Notes: a model not told the origin generated them from the sequence alone. 6,942 nt of DNA from Candidatus Sumerlaeota bacterium (GCA_003554345.1 PWGE01000214.1:1-6942), one strand, 5' to 3'. Counted from the stretch's first letter, positions 1 to 6,193 are shown. A program made the numbers and translations.

Positions 1-580
1 AACCATATCCCTGGCGTAGGTGATGTAACCTTTTGAAGTTCAGGGACATTGCCTCGGTTCCATCTTTATTGACGGTGTAAAAGGGGTATGGAAATACCTT
101 TCGTATCCCCTGATGTATATGGTGGATCACTGTAACATAGCGTCCATCCCTATGATCATTGTACATGAATACGGGGCTTTTTTTATCTATCCAATTGAGC
201 ATACATCCCTGCTGCCAGTTCCATGCCCTAGTTTCCCCTATAACATGTTGTTTTCCGTCGGTGTGATCTAAATAACCGATGATACCTTTATTCTCGATGG
301 TAGGATGTGCCCCCAATAGTGGAACGGATAGGTATAACAGATATCTTTCAGAACTATCCCAGGGTGATTTATCGTAATATCCAAAGAAAACGTGACTACT
401 TGGATTCTGGATAACGGAAGATATCGATACATTTTCGTTCAACTCATACTTTGTGCCGATGTCCTTAGGATTTTTTAAATAGTATAGGCAATCGTTCATA
501 ACAAAATATAGCCGTCTTACGGACCTAAATAGTAAGTCGTTTTTGCGTATCGTTTTATCTAAACCTTCACTTACAGACAT
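1..580 (-). CDS. Conserved protein of glycan/polysaccharide loci, probable beta-propeller fold (N-terminal 193 residues; runs off left edge)
   Basis: Reading the minus strand from the ATG at 580 gives 193 uninterrupted codons to the window edge, so the gene is partial at its 3' end. A good ribosome-binding site (GGGTGAT, 593-587) lies 6 nt before the ATG and overlaps the stop codon of the upstream glycosyltransferase; this spacing indicates one operon and fixes the start. I see the motifs FGYYDKSPW (residues 66-74), TRAWNWQQG (117-125) and YND (140-142), with short beta-strand-like stretches between. From memory these belong to an uncharacterised family common next to glycosyltransferases in bacterial and archaeal polysaccharide clusters, with a fold resembling TolB/WD40-like propellers. 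No signal peptide or membrane segment is visible, so it is probably cytoplasmic. The catalytic function is unknown; a role in glycan assembly is inferred only from its operon partner. The reading frame is certain, the fold is tentative. Confidence 0.8.
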   Translation of the reverse strand, partial: MSVSEGLDKTIRKNDLLFRSVRRLYFVMNDCLYYLKNPKDIGTKYELNENVSISSVIQNPSSHVFFGYYDKSPWDSSERYLLYLSVPLLGAHPTIENKGIIGYLDHTDGKQHVIGETRAWNWQQGCMLNWIDKKSPVFMYNDHRDGRYVTVIHHIHQGIRKVFPYPFYTVNKDGTEAMSLNFKRLHHLRQGYG

Positions 581-586
581 ATCTGC

Positions 587-593
587 ATCACCC
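587..593 (-). promoter_or_regulatory. Ribosome-binding site of the propeller-like gene
   Basis: GGGTGAT on the minus strand is complementary to the conserved 3' end of archaeal 16S rRNA and lies 6 nt upstream of the ATG at 580. It overlaps the TAG stop (595-593) of the preceding glycosyltransferase, which suggests translational coupling and that this gene has no promoter of its own. Confidence 0.7.
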
Positions 594-1552
594 TACATAC
601 CGGCATCGTCGGCCCCCCTTTTGAAAAAGGATACAAGGTATCCTAAACTCCAACCCAAGTTTATCCCGGTCATCACTATCCAGCACTGAAGAGATAGGCC
701 AAGATATGTTTCATCTATGTGTTTGTGGATAAGATATGTGACAGCCAGGAAAGTGAGGAAAAATCCCAAAAGAATCAACAGAAGTATGTATGGAAAAATA
801 GGAACCAGTGATAATAGGAGTAATCCGATCAATGTGGAAAAGCGGGATATCTCCTTCCAACCCATACGTCCCTTGTGTCTTTTAAGTAGATTGTACTCCT
901 TCTTTCCATTTTTGAATTCCCTTTTCATCAACGACATGAGTGTAGATGGATCCTTGTGATAACCGATAACGTCCTTTTTCAGTAGAACTTTCCACCCTGC
1001 ATCTTTGATCCTCCAAGATATATCCTTATCGGTACTGACTTTTTTTTCAGTCAAACCTCCAACATCCTCCAACGTTTTTCTTCGATAAGCGGAACAGCCT
1101 CCCTGGATCCAATCGACTTCACCCTTATCATCTTTCCTCAACTCATAAAGCATCTCCTGTATAGTACCGTAGGCCCTTGTAGCCCAGCCACCACCTTTTG
1201 ATTTCAGCACACCACCGACAGCTCCAACCTCCTCCTTTTCGAAGGGTTCGACGATCTTTTCAAGAAATTCTTCCTCCAACACCTCATCGGCATCTATGAT
1301 GACCACTATGTCCCCTTTTGATCTAGCTATTCCTGTTCTCCTGGCTTTTCTGTGTCCGGAATGAGAAAGTGTTATGATCTTCAATGCCAAATCATCTTTG
1401 AACCCTTTTACGATCTCAACGGTTTTGTCCGTGGAACCGTCATCCACGAATACCACCTCGAAGTCCTGAAGTGTCTGCTTTGTAAGACTGTGCAAACATT
1501 CACCGATGTTATCTTCCTCGTTATAGGCGTTTATAACTACAGAGGTCTTCAT
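593..1552 (-). CDS. Family 2 glycosyltransferase with C-terminal membrane anchor
   Basis: This GT-A fold enzyme of family 2 would transfer a sugar from a nucleotide-sugar donor to a lipid-linked or surface glycan at the inner face of the membrane. The 319-residue protein starts with a typical GT2 first strand (MKTSVVINAYNEE), then DDGSTD (residues 37-42, nucleotide binding) and DAD (87-89, metal-binding DXD). GGCSAYRR (151-158) and TDKDISWR (174-181) follow; in the last, the usual Glu of the ED pair is Thr but the Asp that serves as base is kept. Residues about 238-275 and 283-310 are strongly hydrophobic, giving roughly three membrane segments at the C-terminus. I chose the ATG at 1552. An in-frame TTG at 1561 adds three residues and lies only 3 nt after AGGTGA (1570-1565), so it remains possible. 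It is the first gene of a minus-strand operon with the propeller-like gene 12 nt downstream. Donor and acceptor cannot be read from sequence. Confidence 0.9.
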   Translation of the reverse strand: MKTSVVINAYNEEDNIGECLHSLTKQTLQDFEVVFVDDGSTDKTVEIVKGFKDDLALKIITLSHSGHRKARRTGIARSKGDIVVIIDADEVLEEEFLEKIVEPFEKEEVGAVGGVLKSKGGGWATRAYGTIQEMLYELRKDDKGEVDWIQGGCSAYRRKTLEDVGGLTEKKVSTDKDISWRIKDAGWKVLLKKDVIGYHKDPSTLMSLMKREFKNGKKEYNLLKRHKGRMGWKEISRFSTLIGLLLLSLVPIFPYILLLILLGFFLTFLAVTYLIHKHIDETYLGLSLQCWIVMTGINLGWSLGYLVSFFKRGADDAGM

Positions 1553-1583
1553 TACTGCCAACGGTCACCTAAAACAACGGAGT

Positions 1584-1596
1584 GGATATAAATATT
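1584..1596 (-). promoter_or_regulatory. TATA box of the membrane-anchored glycosyltransferase operon
   Basis: The minus strand reads AATATTTATATCC, centred near 1590. An archaeal transcript would begin about 25 nt later, near 1564, giving a very short leader before the ATG at 1552 or an essentially leaderless message if the TTG at 1561 is used. The spacing supports a real promoter; it has not been mapped. Confidence 0.5.
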
Positions 1597-1665
1597 GTCG
1601 GTGGTCCCGATCATTTTTTATCAGCTTTCCGTTGATTGGACTCACATGGTCACACATCTAAACGC

Positions 1666-1676
1666 AAAATATATTA
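1666..1676 (+). promoter_or_regulatory. TATA box of the soluble glycosyltransferase gene
   Basis: AAAATATATTA lies 29 nt before the ATG at 1705, predicting a transcript that begins near 1697 with a leader of about 8 nt or less. This argues against the in-frame TTG at 1636, which would put the TATA box inside the coding region. No ribosome-binding site precedes the ATG. Confidence 0.5.
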
Positions 1677-1704
1677 CCTCATCACGATTGTAGTGGGTTC
1701 AAAC

Positions 1705-2502
1705 ATGCTCATATCTGTGATTATAACCGTCAAGAACGAAGAAAGAGATATGCCGGACCTGCTGGACAGCCTGGTGGTTCAGGAGAAACCAATCGAGATA
1801 ATAATCGTCGATGCCCACAGCGAAGACCGAACGGTAGAGATCGTGAATGAGTATGCGAAGCAATATGACTTTGTCAAACTATATGTCCAGGGTGGTACTA
1901 GAGGTAAAGGAAGGAACTATGGTGCCAAAAAGGCAGAAGGCGAGCTTTTAGCTTTCATCGATGGTGACGAGATAGTCAATCCATTCTGGGCTGAGGAGAT
2001 GCGTAAGAGCGCGAAGGAATACGACATCGTGGCAGGAAAGACCGTGCAGATCGGTTACCACGCCTTCGAAGAACTCGAACGTGTGGAACTATACTACAAA
2101 GGATATGATGTTACCTATCCATCCTGTAACCTTCTTTACGACAAGGAGTTGTTTCATAAGATAGGTGGATTCGATCCCTGGTTCATGACGGCTGAAGATA
2201 TCGACCTGAACTACAGGGCGGTAGAAGCCGGTGGAGAGATCGGTTACAACAAAGATGCCATCGTTTACCACAGGACTAGAGGGAGCTTCTATGGCTTTTT
2301 TAAACAAGCCTTCTGGAACGGTTTCGGAAGAAAGCAGCTGACCATGAAGCATGGTAAGTTGTGGTCGAATTATTCCCCCGCTCAGATGCTCGATCACAGC
2401 ATGGACCTCTGGTATATGCTCAGGATGCCTCCCGCATTTCTTGGATACCTGGGATGTAAATTATTTGGGACTAGACCTGGAGAATCGGATAAACCGATGT
2501 GA
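1705..2502 (+). CDS. Family 2 glycosyltransferase, soluble or peripheral
   Basis: The 265-residue protein is a GT-A family 2 enzyme, probably cytoplasmic or membrane-peripheral, adding a sugar in glycan assembly. Visible motifs are ISVIITVKNEE (residues 3-13), the nucleotide-binding region VDAHSEDRT (35-43), GRNYGAKKAEGE (69-80), the metal-binding DGD (86-88), GGFDPW (154-159) and AEDIDLNYR (163-171) with the expected acidic base. After the catalytic domain there is an aromatic stretch (FFKQAFWNGFGRKQ) typical of this group, and only a weak hydrophobic patch near the C-terminus; there is no clear membrane segment, unlike the neighbouring glycosyltransferase. I start at the ATG at 1705 because upstream residues from the TTG at 1636 add a tail not expected in the family and include a TATA box. 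It is transcribed divergently from the membrane-anchored enzyme and converges with the iron-sulfur protein gene, 7 nt apart. Substrates are unknown. Confidence 0.9.
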   Translation: MLISVIITVKNEERDMPDLLDSLVVQEKPIEIIIVDAHSEDRTVEIVNEYAKQYDFVKLYVQGGTRGKGRNYGAKKAEGELLAFIDGDEIVNPFWAEEMRKSAKEYDIVAGKTVQIGYHAFEELERVELYYKGYDVTYPSCNLLYDKELFHKIGGFDPWFMTAEDIDLNYRAVEAGGEIGYNKDAIVYHRTRGSFYGFFKQAFWNGFGRKQLTMKHGKLWSNYSPAQMLDHSMDLWYMLRMPPAFLGYLGCKLFGTRPGESDKPM

Positions 2503-2509
2503 TTCACCA

Positions 2510-3919
2510 TCAATCCCGGTAAATCTCGACTTTCAGAGATGGTGTGCTCTTTGATCGTTCCCAATAAGTGGTATCTTTACCAATTTTTTTGGCAAAACCA
2601 AGGGCTCCATGCGGTATCCTTTTCAACAGCCCTCTAAATATTTTTGATCTGTTTAGGCTGTATGGTACATAAAAATACATCAAGGACCAAAAAATCGTCC
2701 ATGCATCCCACATAGTCTTCAATGGACCCATCCGATGATCCTTGTGGTGAAAATTTACTCCATATACAGGTACTCCTCTCCCAAAATATTTGGCTATTTT
2801 AAAAAAAGAATCTAAACCGATCTTTTTCTCCACACCTATTGAACTTGCCATCCTATCCGCATCTGCATCCCATACTTTGAAAAATCCATCTGAGATCATT
2901 TCATTCACAATGTCACTCCCTCGTTCGGTGCGGACGACTATCTCAGAGAGGCCTCCTTTAAGATCATATCCGCTACTTTTAACCATCGAGTGCATTGTAC
3001 TCATTCGGCAATCTCCACAAGAGATGTCTGAAAATTCGTTCGCCTTATCAAAGCACAATTTACACCGCCAATCGGTGAAGAATGGTCTTGGATTTAAACG
3101 GCTGCGATCGGCCGGTATATCAAATATGTCACCATCTTTATTAACCATACGCATATCACAGGGCCAACCCTTCCATTCTTTGCTCCTATGTCGAAATTGA
3201 ATTATTTCATCCTTGGGCTGCCCGATCTTGTAACACATCTGATCGTGAAAGTGATACGTGAACACCCCAAGACAGTGTAATCCTACGTACAGTTTTATTT
3301 TTTCACTAAGTTCTGGATATATGGTTTCAGCTTTCCTCATCGCTTGGATCTGACAGGAAGTGCCAACAAAGGCATAATAACCATCGACATCTAAGATCTC
3401 GCGGATCATTTCTGCTGCAGGAACTGGATTATACTTTGAACCAACCGCTGATAAAATTTCTGACCTACTTCTGGCGATATATGTTTGTGGAACAAAAGGA
3501 GAATCCTCTCTCCATCTGGTTACCACAGCTCCGTCTATTATGCCATTGTCCAAGCAATACAATAATAATGTAGAAACAAAACCACCACTCTGGCATCGCT
3601 TTAGGATCCCCTTCATATTAGTGAACCCTGCGAAAAGTTCCTTATGATTGCCTAAAGCAACGTGCTGTGGTAGCTCTCCAAAAATTCTTTTTTGATGTCT
3701 AACGTAATCGAATCCATGCCCTGGACATACTTTTACACACAATCTACATCTGTTGCAAAGATCCTCCTCGATTTTGGGAACATATATTCCGTAATGATCC
3801 ACTTCCATTTCGATGCAGTTTTTTGGACAGACCCCGGCACAGGCTCCACACGAAGTACAAAGCCATCGATTTACAACGTCTTCGACTGTTTTTATATTGA
3901 ACTTATTTTCTTCATCCAT
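2510..3919 (-). CDS. FrhB-family iron-sulfur flavoprotein (coenzyme F420 hydrogenase/dehydrogenase beta-subunit-like) with N-terminal 2x[4Fe-4S] ferredoxin domain
   Basis: The 469-residue protein has a bacterial-type ferredoxin domain with two cluster motifs: C21-x2-C24-x2-C27-x3-C31-P and C55-x2-C58-x2-C61-x3-C65-P. The FrhB domain follows, with QSGG (110-113), GSKY (160-163) and VGTSCQI (185-191). Further cysteines fall in RCKLCFD (C286, C289) and SCGDC (C301, C304), matching the extra cluster region of this family. Known FrhB relatives bind FAD and F420 or pass electrons to partner enzymes. Versions with this layout recur in polysaccharide clusters, where their reaction is not established. 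No membrane segment is obvious, although residues around 415-435 (AWTIFWSLMYFYV) are strongly aromatic and hydrophobic. The ATG at 3919 has only a weak ribosome-binding site and a TATA box centred 29 nt upstream, so the message may be leaderless. It is flanked by a glycosyltransferase and a nucleotide-sugar dehydrogenase, suggesting a reductive step in glycan synthesis. Confidence 0.88.
   Translation of the reverse strand: MDEENKFNIKTVEDVVNRWLCTSCGACAGVCPKNCIEMEVDHYGIYVPKIEEDLCNRCRLCVKVCPGHGFDYVRHQKRIFGELPQHVALGNHKELFAGFTNMKGILKRCQSGGFVSTLLLYCLDNGIIDGAVVTRWREDSPFVPQTYIARSRSEILSAVGSKYNPVPAAEMIREILDVDGYYAFVGTSCQIQAMRKAETIYPELSEKIKLYVGLHCLGVFTYHFHDQMCYKIGQPKDEIIQFRHRSKEWKGWPCDMRMVNKDGDIFDIPADRSRLNPRPFFTDWRCKLCFDKANEFSDISCGDCRMSTMHSMVKSSGYDLKGGLSEIVVRTERGSDIVNEMISDGFFKVWDADADRMASSIGVEKKIGLDSFFKIAKYFGRGVPVYGVNFHHKDHRMGPLKTMWDAWTIFWSLMYFYVPYSLNRSKIFRGLLKRIPHGALGFAKKIGKDTTYWERSKSTPSLKVEIYRD
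2584..2590 (+). terminator. Possible T-tract terminator for the soluble glycosyltransferase
   Basis: Seven T residues in the plus strand occur about 80 nt after the stop at 2502, inside the antisense of the converging gene. Archaeal RNA polymerase can terminate at such tracts, but this one also encodes part of the opposite gene, so the call is weak. Confidence 0.25.
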
Positions 3920-3943
3920 ATCCTATTACCCACATTCATCCAG

Positions 3944-3952
3944 AATATTTTT
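3944..3952 (-). promoter_or_regulatory. TATA box of the FrhB-like gene
   Basis: The minus strand reads AAAAATATT, centred 29 nt before the ATG at 3919, which predicts a start of transcription within a few nt of the ATG. A second A/T-rich stretch around 3976-3995 could serve instead and would give a longer leader. Confidence 0.4.
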
Positions 3953-4060
3953 CTATAGCTATTTAATCAAGCAGATTACTTATTAAAATAAAAACATTTG
4001 CTTTGATCTTTATACCTTTGTATAAGATATATGGGTATGTTCTACCGATCTGGGAAAAAC

Positions 4061-4070
4061 TTAATTTTAT
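4061..4070 (+). promoter_or_regulatory. Possible TATA element of the nucleotide-sugar dehydrogenase gene
   Basis: TTAATTTTAT is centred about 44 nt before the ATG at 4110, giving a leader of roughly 18-20 nt that would include the ribosome-binding site. An alternative, better-looking element (GTATAAGATATAT, 4019-4031) would give a leader of about 55-60 nt. I cannot decide between them from sequence. Confidence 0.3.
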
Positions 4071-4098
4071 CCTCCTGATTTGCTTAGGAGATAACCAT

Positions 4099-4105
4099 AA
4101 GGTGA
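4099..4105 (+). promoter_or_regulatory. Ribosome-binding site of the nucleotide-sugar dehydrogenase
   Basis: AAGGTGA ends 4 nt before the ATG at 4110 and fixes that start. Among the plus-strand genes in the window it is the only one with a clear ribosome-binding site. Confidence 0.65.
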
Positions 4106-4109
4106 ACAC

Positions 4110-5375
4110 ATGAATATTGACGAACTAAAAAGTAAGTTGGGAGAGGAAACGGCTGCCGTTTGTATAGTGGGGATGGGGTATGTGGGTATACCTCTAGCAA
4201 AAGCGTTCTCAAAACATATCGATGTGATAGGTTTCGATATAGATGGCAAGAAATTAGAGACGATAAAGGACGATCTTCATGGTGTTGAACTCACTGATAG
4301 AGAAACGGATATCTCAAAGGCTGACTTCGTCATCGTCTGCGTACCTACACCCGTTAGGAGGACCAAGGAGCCCGACCTTAGCTTCGTAGAATCCGCATCC
4401 CGTACCGTCGGTAGAAATATGAGAACGGGTACGGTGGTCGTCTATGAAAGTACTGTTTACCCCGGTGTCACCGAGGAGCGTTGTCTTCCCATCTTAGAAG
4501 AAGAAAGTGGTATGAGATGTGGTGACGAATTCTCCATAGGATATTCTCCAGAGCGTGTTAACCCTGGTGATAAAGAGCACGACGTAGATCAGATAACGAA
4601 GATAGTGGCTGGGAAAACACCGGAGGTTGGTGAAGTATTGAAGGAACTATATTCCCTGGTAACCGATGTCTATCTAGCAGACAGTATCAAGGTCGCTGAA
4701 GCGGCTAAAGTGATAGAGAACGTGCAGAGGGATCTCAACATCGCACTGATGAACGAACTCTCGGTGATATTCTCGAAGATGGGTATAGACACCAAGGCCG
4801 TGCTCGACGCCGCAGCCACCAAGTGGAACTTCCACAGGTACAGTCCCGGTTTAGTAGGGGGACACTGCATCCCCGTGGACCCATATTACTTGGTGTACAA
4901 AGCAAAGGAGATGGACTATCACCCACAGGTGATATTGGCAGGTCGTTCCATAAACGATCAAATGCCAAAACACGTTGCCTGGGAATCCATAAAGGCCATC
5001 AACAGGAGCGGAAAGGGATTGAAAGGCTCCAAAGTGCTCATCATGGGATTGACCTACAAAGAGAACGTTCCAGATACCCGGGAATCACCTGTGAAAGGAC
5101 TGATAAAGGAACTGAAAGAGTTCGAACTGGACGTTTATGGATACGACCCATTGCTCACGGATGAAGAGATCGAAAATTTCGGAGCGAAGCTCTCCGACCT
5201 GAAGAGTATGCGAGCTGATTGTATCATAATGACGGTTGCCCATGATGATTTCAAAGACCTATCTATAGAAGATATCAAAAGTATCACGGAGGATAATCCG
5301 GTTCTTGTTGATGTGCGTGGGATATTTGATAGAGAAGAATGTGTAAAATCAGGTTTGCAGTATGTAACACTCTGA
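4110..5375 (+). CDS. UDP-sugar 6-dehydrogenase, WbpA/TviB/WecC group (probably UDP-N-acetylhexosamine dehydrogenase)
   Basis: This NAD-dependent enzyme oxidises the C6 hydroxyl of a UDP-sugar twice to a UDP-uronate for polysaccharide or glycoprotein glycan synthesis in the cytoplasm. The 421 residues match the family's usual length. I see the Rossmann motif GMGYVG (21-26) with D43 ending the second strand, VPTP (78-81), YESTVYPG (112-119), SPERVNPG (146-153 with E148), the conserved K200 and N204, TKWNF (237-241), and the catalytic cysteine C253 in GGHCIPVDPYY. The C-terminal UDP-binding domain has YKENVPDTR (316-324). The QRDLNIALMNE and TKWNF stretches resemble WbpA and TviB, which use UDP-GlcNAc, more than UDP-glucose dehydrogenases; WecC-type use of UDP-ManNAc is also possible. 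All catalytic residues I know of are present, so it should be active. No epimerase, aminotransferase or acetyltransferase lies beside it in the window. Confidence 0.93.
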   Translation: MNIDELKSKLGEETAAVCIVGMGYVGIPLAKAFSKHIDVIGFDIDGKKLETIKDDLHGVELTDRETDISKADFVIVCVPTPVRRTKEPDLSFVESASRTVGRNMRTGTVVVYESTVYPGVTEERCLPILEEESGMRCGDEFSIGYSPERVNPGDKEHDVDQITKIVAGKTPEVGEVLKELYSLVTDVYLADSIKVAEAAKVIENVQRDLNIALMNELSVIFSKMGIDTKAVLDAAATKWNFHRYSPGLVGGHCIPVDPYYLVYKAKEMDYHPQVILAGRSINDQMPKHVAWESIKAINRSGKGLKGSKVLIMGLTYKENVPDTRESPVKGLIKELKEFELDVYGYDPLLTDEEIENFGAKLSDLKSMRADCIIMTVAHDDFKDLSIEDIKSITEDNPVLVDVRGIFDREECVKSGLQYVTL

Positions 5376-5394
5376 TGATGACGAAATATAGGGT

Positions 5395-5407
5395 AAAAAT
5401 ATATAAA
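5395..5407 (+). promoter_or_regulatory. TATA box of the repeat/zinc-ribbon membrane protein gene
   Basis: AAAAATATATAAA with an upstream GGG is centred about 28 nt before the GTG at 5430. Transcription is therefore expected to begin at or within a few nt of the start codon, making this a likely leaderless message. Just downstream is an imperfect inverted repeat (GGCCTA 5408-5413, TAGGGGCC 5422-5429). Confidence 0.55.
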
Positions 5408-5429
5408 GGCCTATGCTGATGTAGGGGCC

Positions 5430-6116
5430 GTGATAACCTTGAAAAGAGAAATTGTGAATCATAGAGCGAAGAAGGAATCAACGTTCAAATGGTTTATATT
5501 GGCAATAATACCACTTGTGAACTTGTACGTTCTATGGAAGATGGCAGAAGTTATCTCAGGGCACGAAAAGTTCATATCAGGACAATACGAAGCTGTGCAC
5601 CACCGATCTGAAAAAGAATCCACAGTGAAGTGGTTTATACTAGGGATAATACCTCTGGTGAACTTATACGTACTTTGGAAGGCAGCTGAGGTAATATCGG
5701 GGCATGAGAAGATAATCACGGGACAATATGAAGCTGTAAACCACAGAGGACAAAAAGAATCCACGGTGAAATGGTTCATACTTGCCATAATACCCTTGAT
5801 AAACTTGTATGTACTTTGGAAGGGTGCTGAGGTAATATCGGGACACGAAAAGGTATTTCGCGGTCCAGAACAGCACGCACAATATCCACAAGGTCAGTAT
5901 CAACAGGGTGAACAACAATACCAACAACAACAGTACCCACAGGGTGAACAGCAATATCAACAACAACAGTACCCACAGGGTGAACAGCAATATCAACAAC
6001 AGCAATATCAACAGGGCGGATCCCAGGGAAACCAATGTCCGGACTGCAGCCAGAACATGCGTTGGATAGGCGAATACGACAGATGGTACTGTGACAACTG
6101 TCAGACTTACAAATAG
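5430..6116 (+). CDS. Membrane protein with three tandem 47-residue repeats, Gln/Tyr-rich repeat linker and C-terminal zinc ribbon (function unknown)
   Basis: I do not recognise a named gene. The 228-residue protein has three tandem units beginning at V9, V56 and V103, each with a charged KEST(V/F)KW start, a 15-17 residue hydrophobic core containing a central Pro-Leu-(V/I)-Asn, then LWK and AEVISGHEK. The core is short and interrupted by Pro, so each unit could be one membrane pass or a re-entrant hairpin. Residues 148-197 are low-complexity Gln/Tyr/Gly/Pro with three 12-residue repeats. The end is a zinc ribbon, C203-x2-C206-x14-C221-x2-C224. Single units resemble small archaeal membrane proteins of the DUF4234 type, but I hold that loosely. 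The GTG at 5430 is chosen because the TATA box fits a leaderless start there; a TTG at 5439 is possible. A T-rich terminator follows. With cytoplasmic C-terminus and zinc ribbon, a scaffold or sensing role is conceivable, but nothing in the sequence proves it. Confidence 0.8.
   Translation: MITLKREIVNHRAKKESTFKWFILAIIPLVNLYVLWKMAEVISGHEKFISGQYEAVHHRSEKESTVKWFILGIIPLVNLYVLWKAAEVISGHEKIITGQYEAVNHRGQKESTVKWFILAIIPLINLYVLWKGAEVISGHEKVFRGPEQHAQYPQGQYQQGEQQYQQQQYPQGEQQYQQQQYPQGEQQYQQQQYQQGGSQGNQCPDCSQNMRWIGEYDRWYCDNCQTYK
5454..5852 (+). repeat. Three tandem 141-nt coding repeats (47-residue membrane units)
   Basis: Units start at 5454, 5595 and 5736; the third is complete only to about 5852 (39 residues). 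Over 39 aligned residues the pairs match at 33-34 positions. Units two and three match at about 93 of 117 nucleotides by hand count, and about half the differences are silent. The units are therefore old copies held together by selection on the protein, not a fresh duplication. Confidence 0.9.
5898..6005 (+). repeat. Three tandem 36-nt coding repeats (12-residue YPQGEQQYQQQQ units)
   Basis: Copies at 5898-5933, 5934-5969 and 5970-6005 encode Y-(P/Q)-QGEQQYQQQQ. Copies two and three match at 34 of 36 nt, and copies one and two at 32 of 36. This is recent expansion of a low-complexity linker between the membrane units and the zinc ribbon, and copy number may vary between strains. Confidence 0.9.
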
Positions 6117-6132
6117 GAAAACCACTTAAACC

Positions 6133-6149
6133 TCTTTTCTTTTTATTTT
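6133..6149 (+). terminator. T-rich archaeal terminator after the zinc-ribbon membrane protein
   Basis: Fourteen of 17 bases are T (in the pattern TCTTTTCTTTTTATTTT), starting 17 nt after the stop at 6116 and without a preceding GC hairpin. This is the form archaeal RNA polymerase terminates at, and it separates this gene from the next, which has its own TATA box. Confidence 0.6.
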
Positions 6150-6167
6150 GATCACTAAGGGAGAAAA

Positions 6168-6190
6168 GTATATATCTACTTTATATGTAA
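6168..6190 (+). promoter_or_regulatory. Promoter (two TATA candidates) of the Tyr/Pro-tail membrane protein gene
   Basis: GTATATATC (6168-6176) follows a purine-rich GGGAGAAAA that would suit as BRE and predicts transcription near 6198. TTTATATGTAA (6180-6190) predicts it near 6210 and a leaderless message from the ATG at 6213. Either start falls inside the inverted repeat at 6194-6211. Confidence 0.5.
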
Positions 6191-6193
6191 ATG

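Noticed and set aside
1636-1704. Extended N-terminus of the soluble glycosyltransferase from a TTG at 1636
   Set aside because: The extra 23 residues are unlike the family, the frame would contain the TATA box at 1666-1676, and the ATG at 1705 opens directly on the conserved first strand.
2790-3200. Plus-strand open frame of about 136 codons opposite the FrhB-like gene
   Set aside because: The minus-strand reading contains cluster cysteines and family motifs through this region; the plus frame has none.
3955-3962. ATAGCTAT palindrome upstream of the FrhB-like gene
   Set aside because: An 8-bp AT-rich palindrome is common by chance and lies upstream of the TATA box without other support.
4072-4090. 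CTCCT / AGGAG inverted repeat upstream of the dehydrogenase
   Set aside because: Only 5 bp with a 9-nt loop; expected by chance and no supporting position or second copy.
4823-5164. Plus-strand open frame of about 113 codons inside the dehydrogenase
   Set aside because: It is an out-of-frame shadow of a fully conserved enzyme and has no recognisable motif.
5454-6005. Tandem repeats considered as a CRISPR array or noncoding satellite
   Set aside because: Repeats are contiguous without spacers, keep one reading frame, and encode a coherent membrane protein.
5664-6125. Long minus-strand open frame rich in Leu/Val opposite the repeat gene
   Set aside because: It is the antisense of the Q/Y repeats (CAA/CAG read as TTG/CTG) and of the membrane repeats; it has no promoter or ribosome site and the plus-strand protein has clear domain structure.
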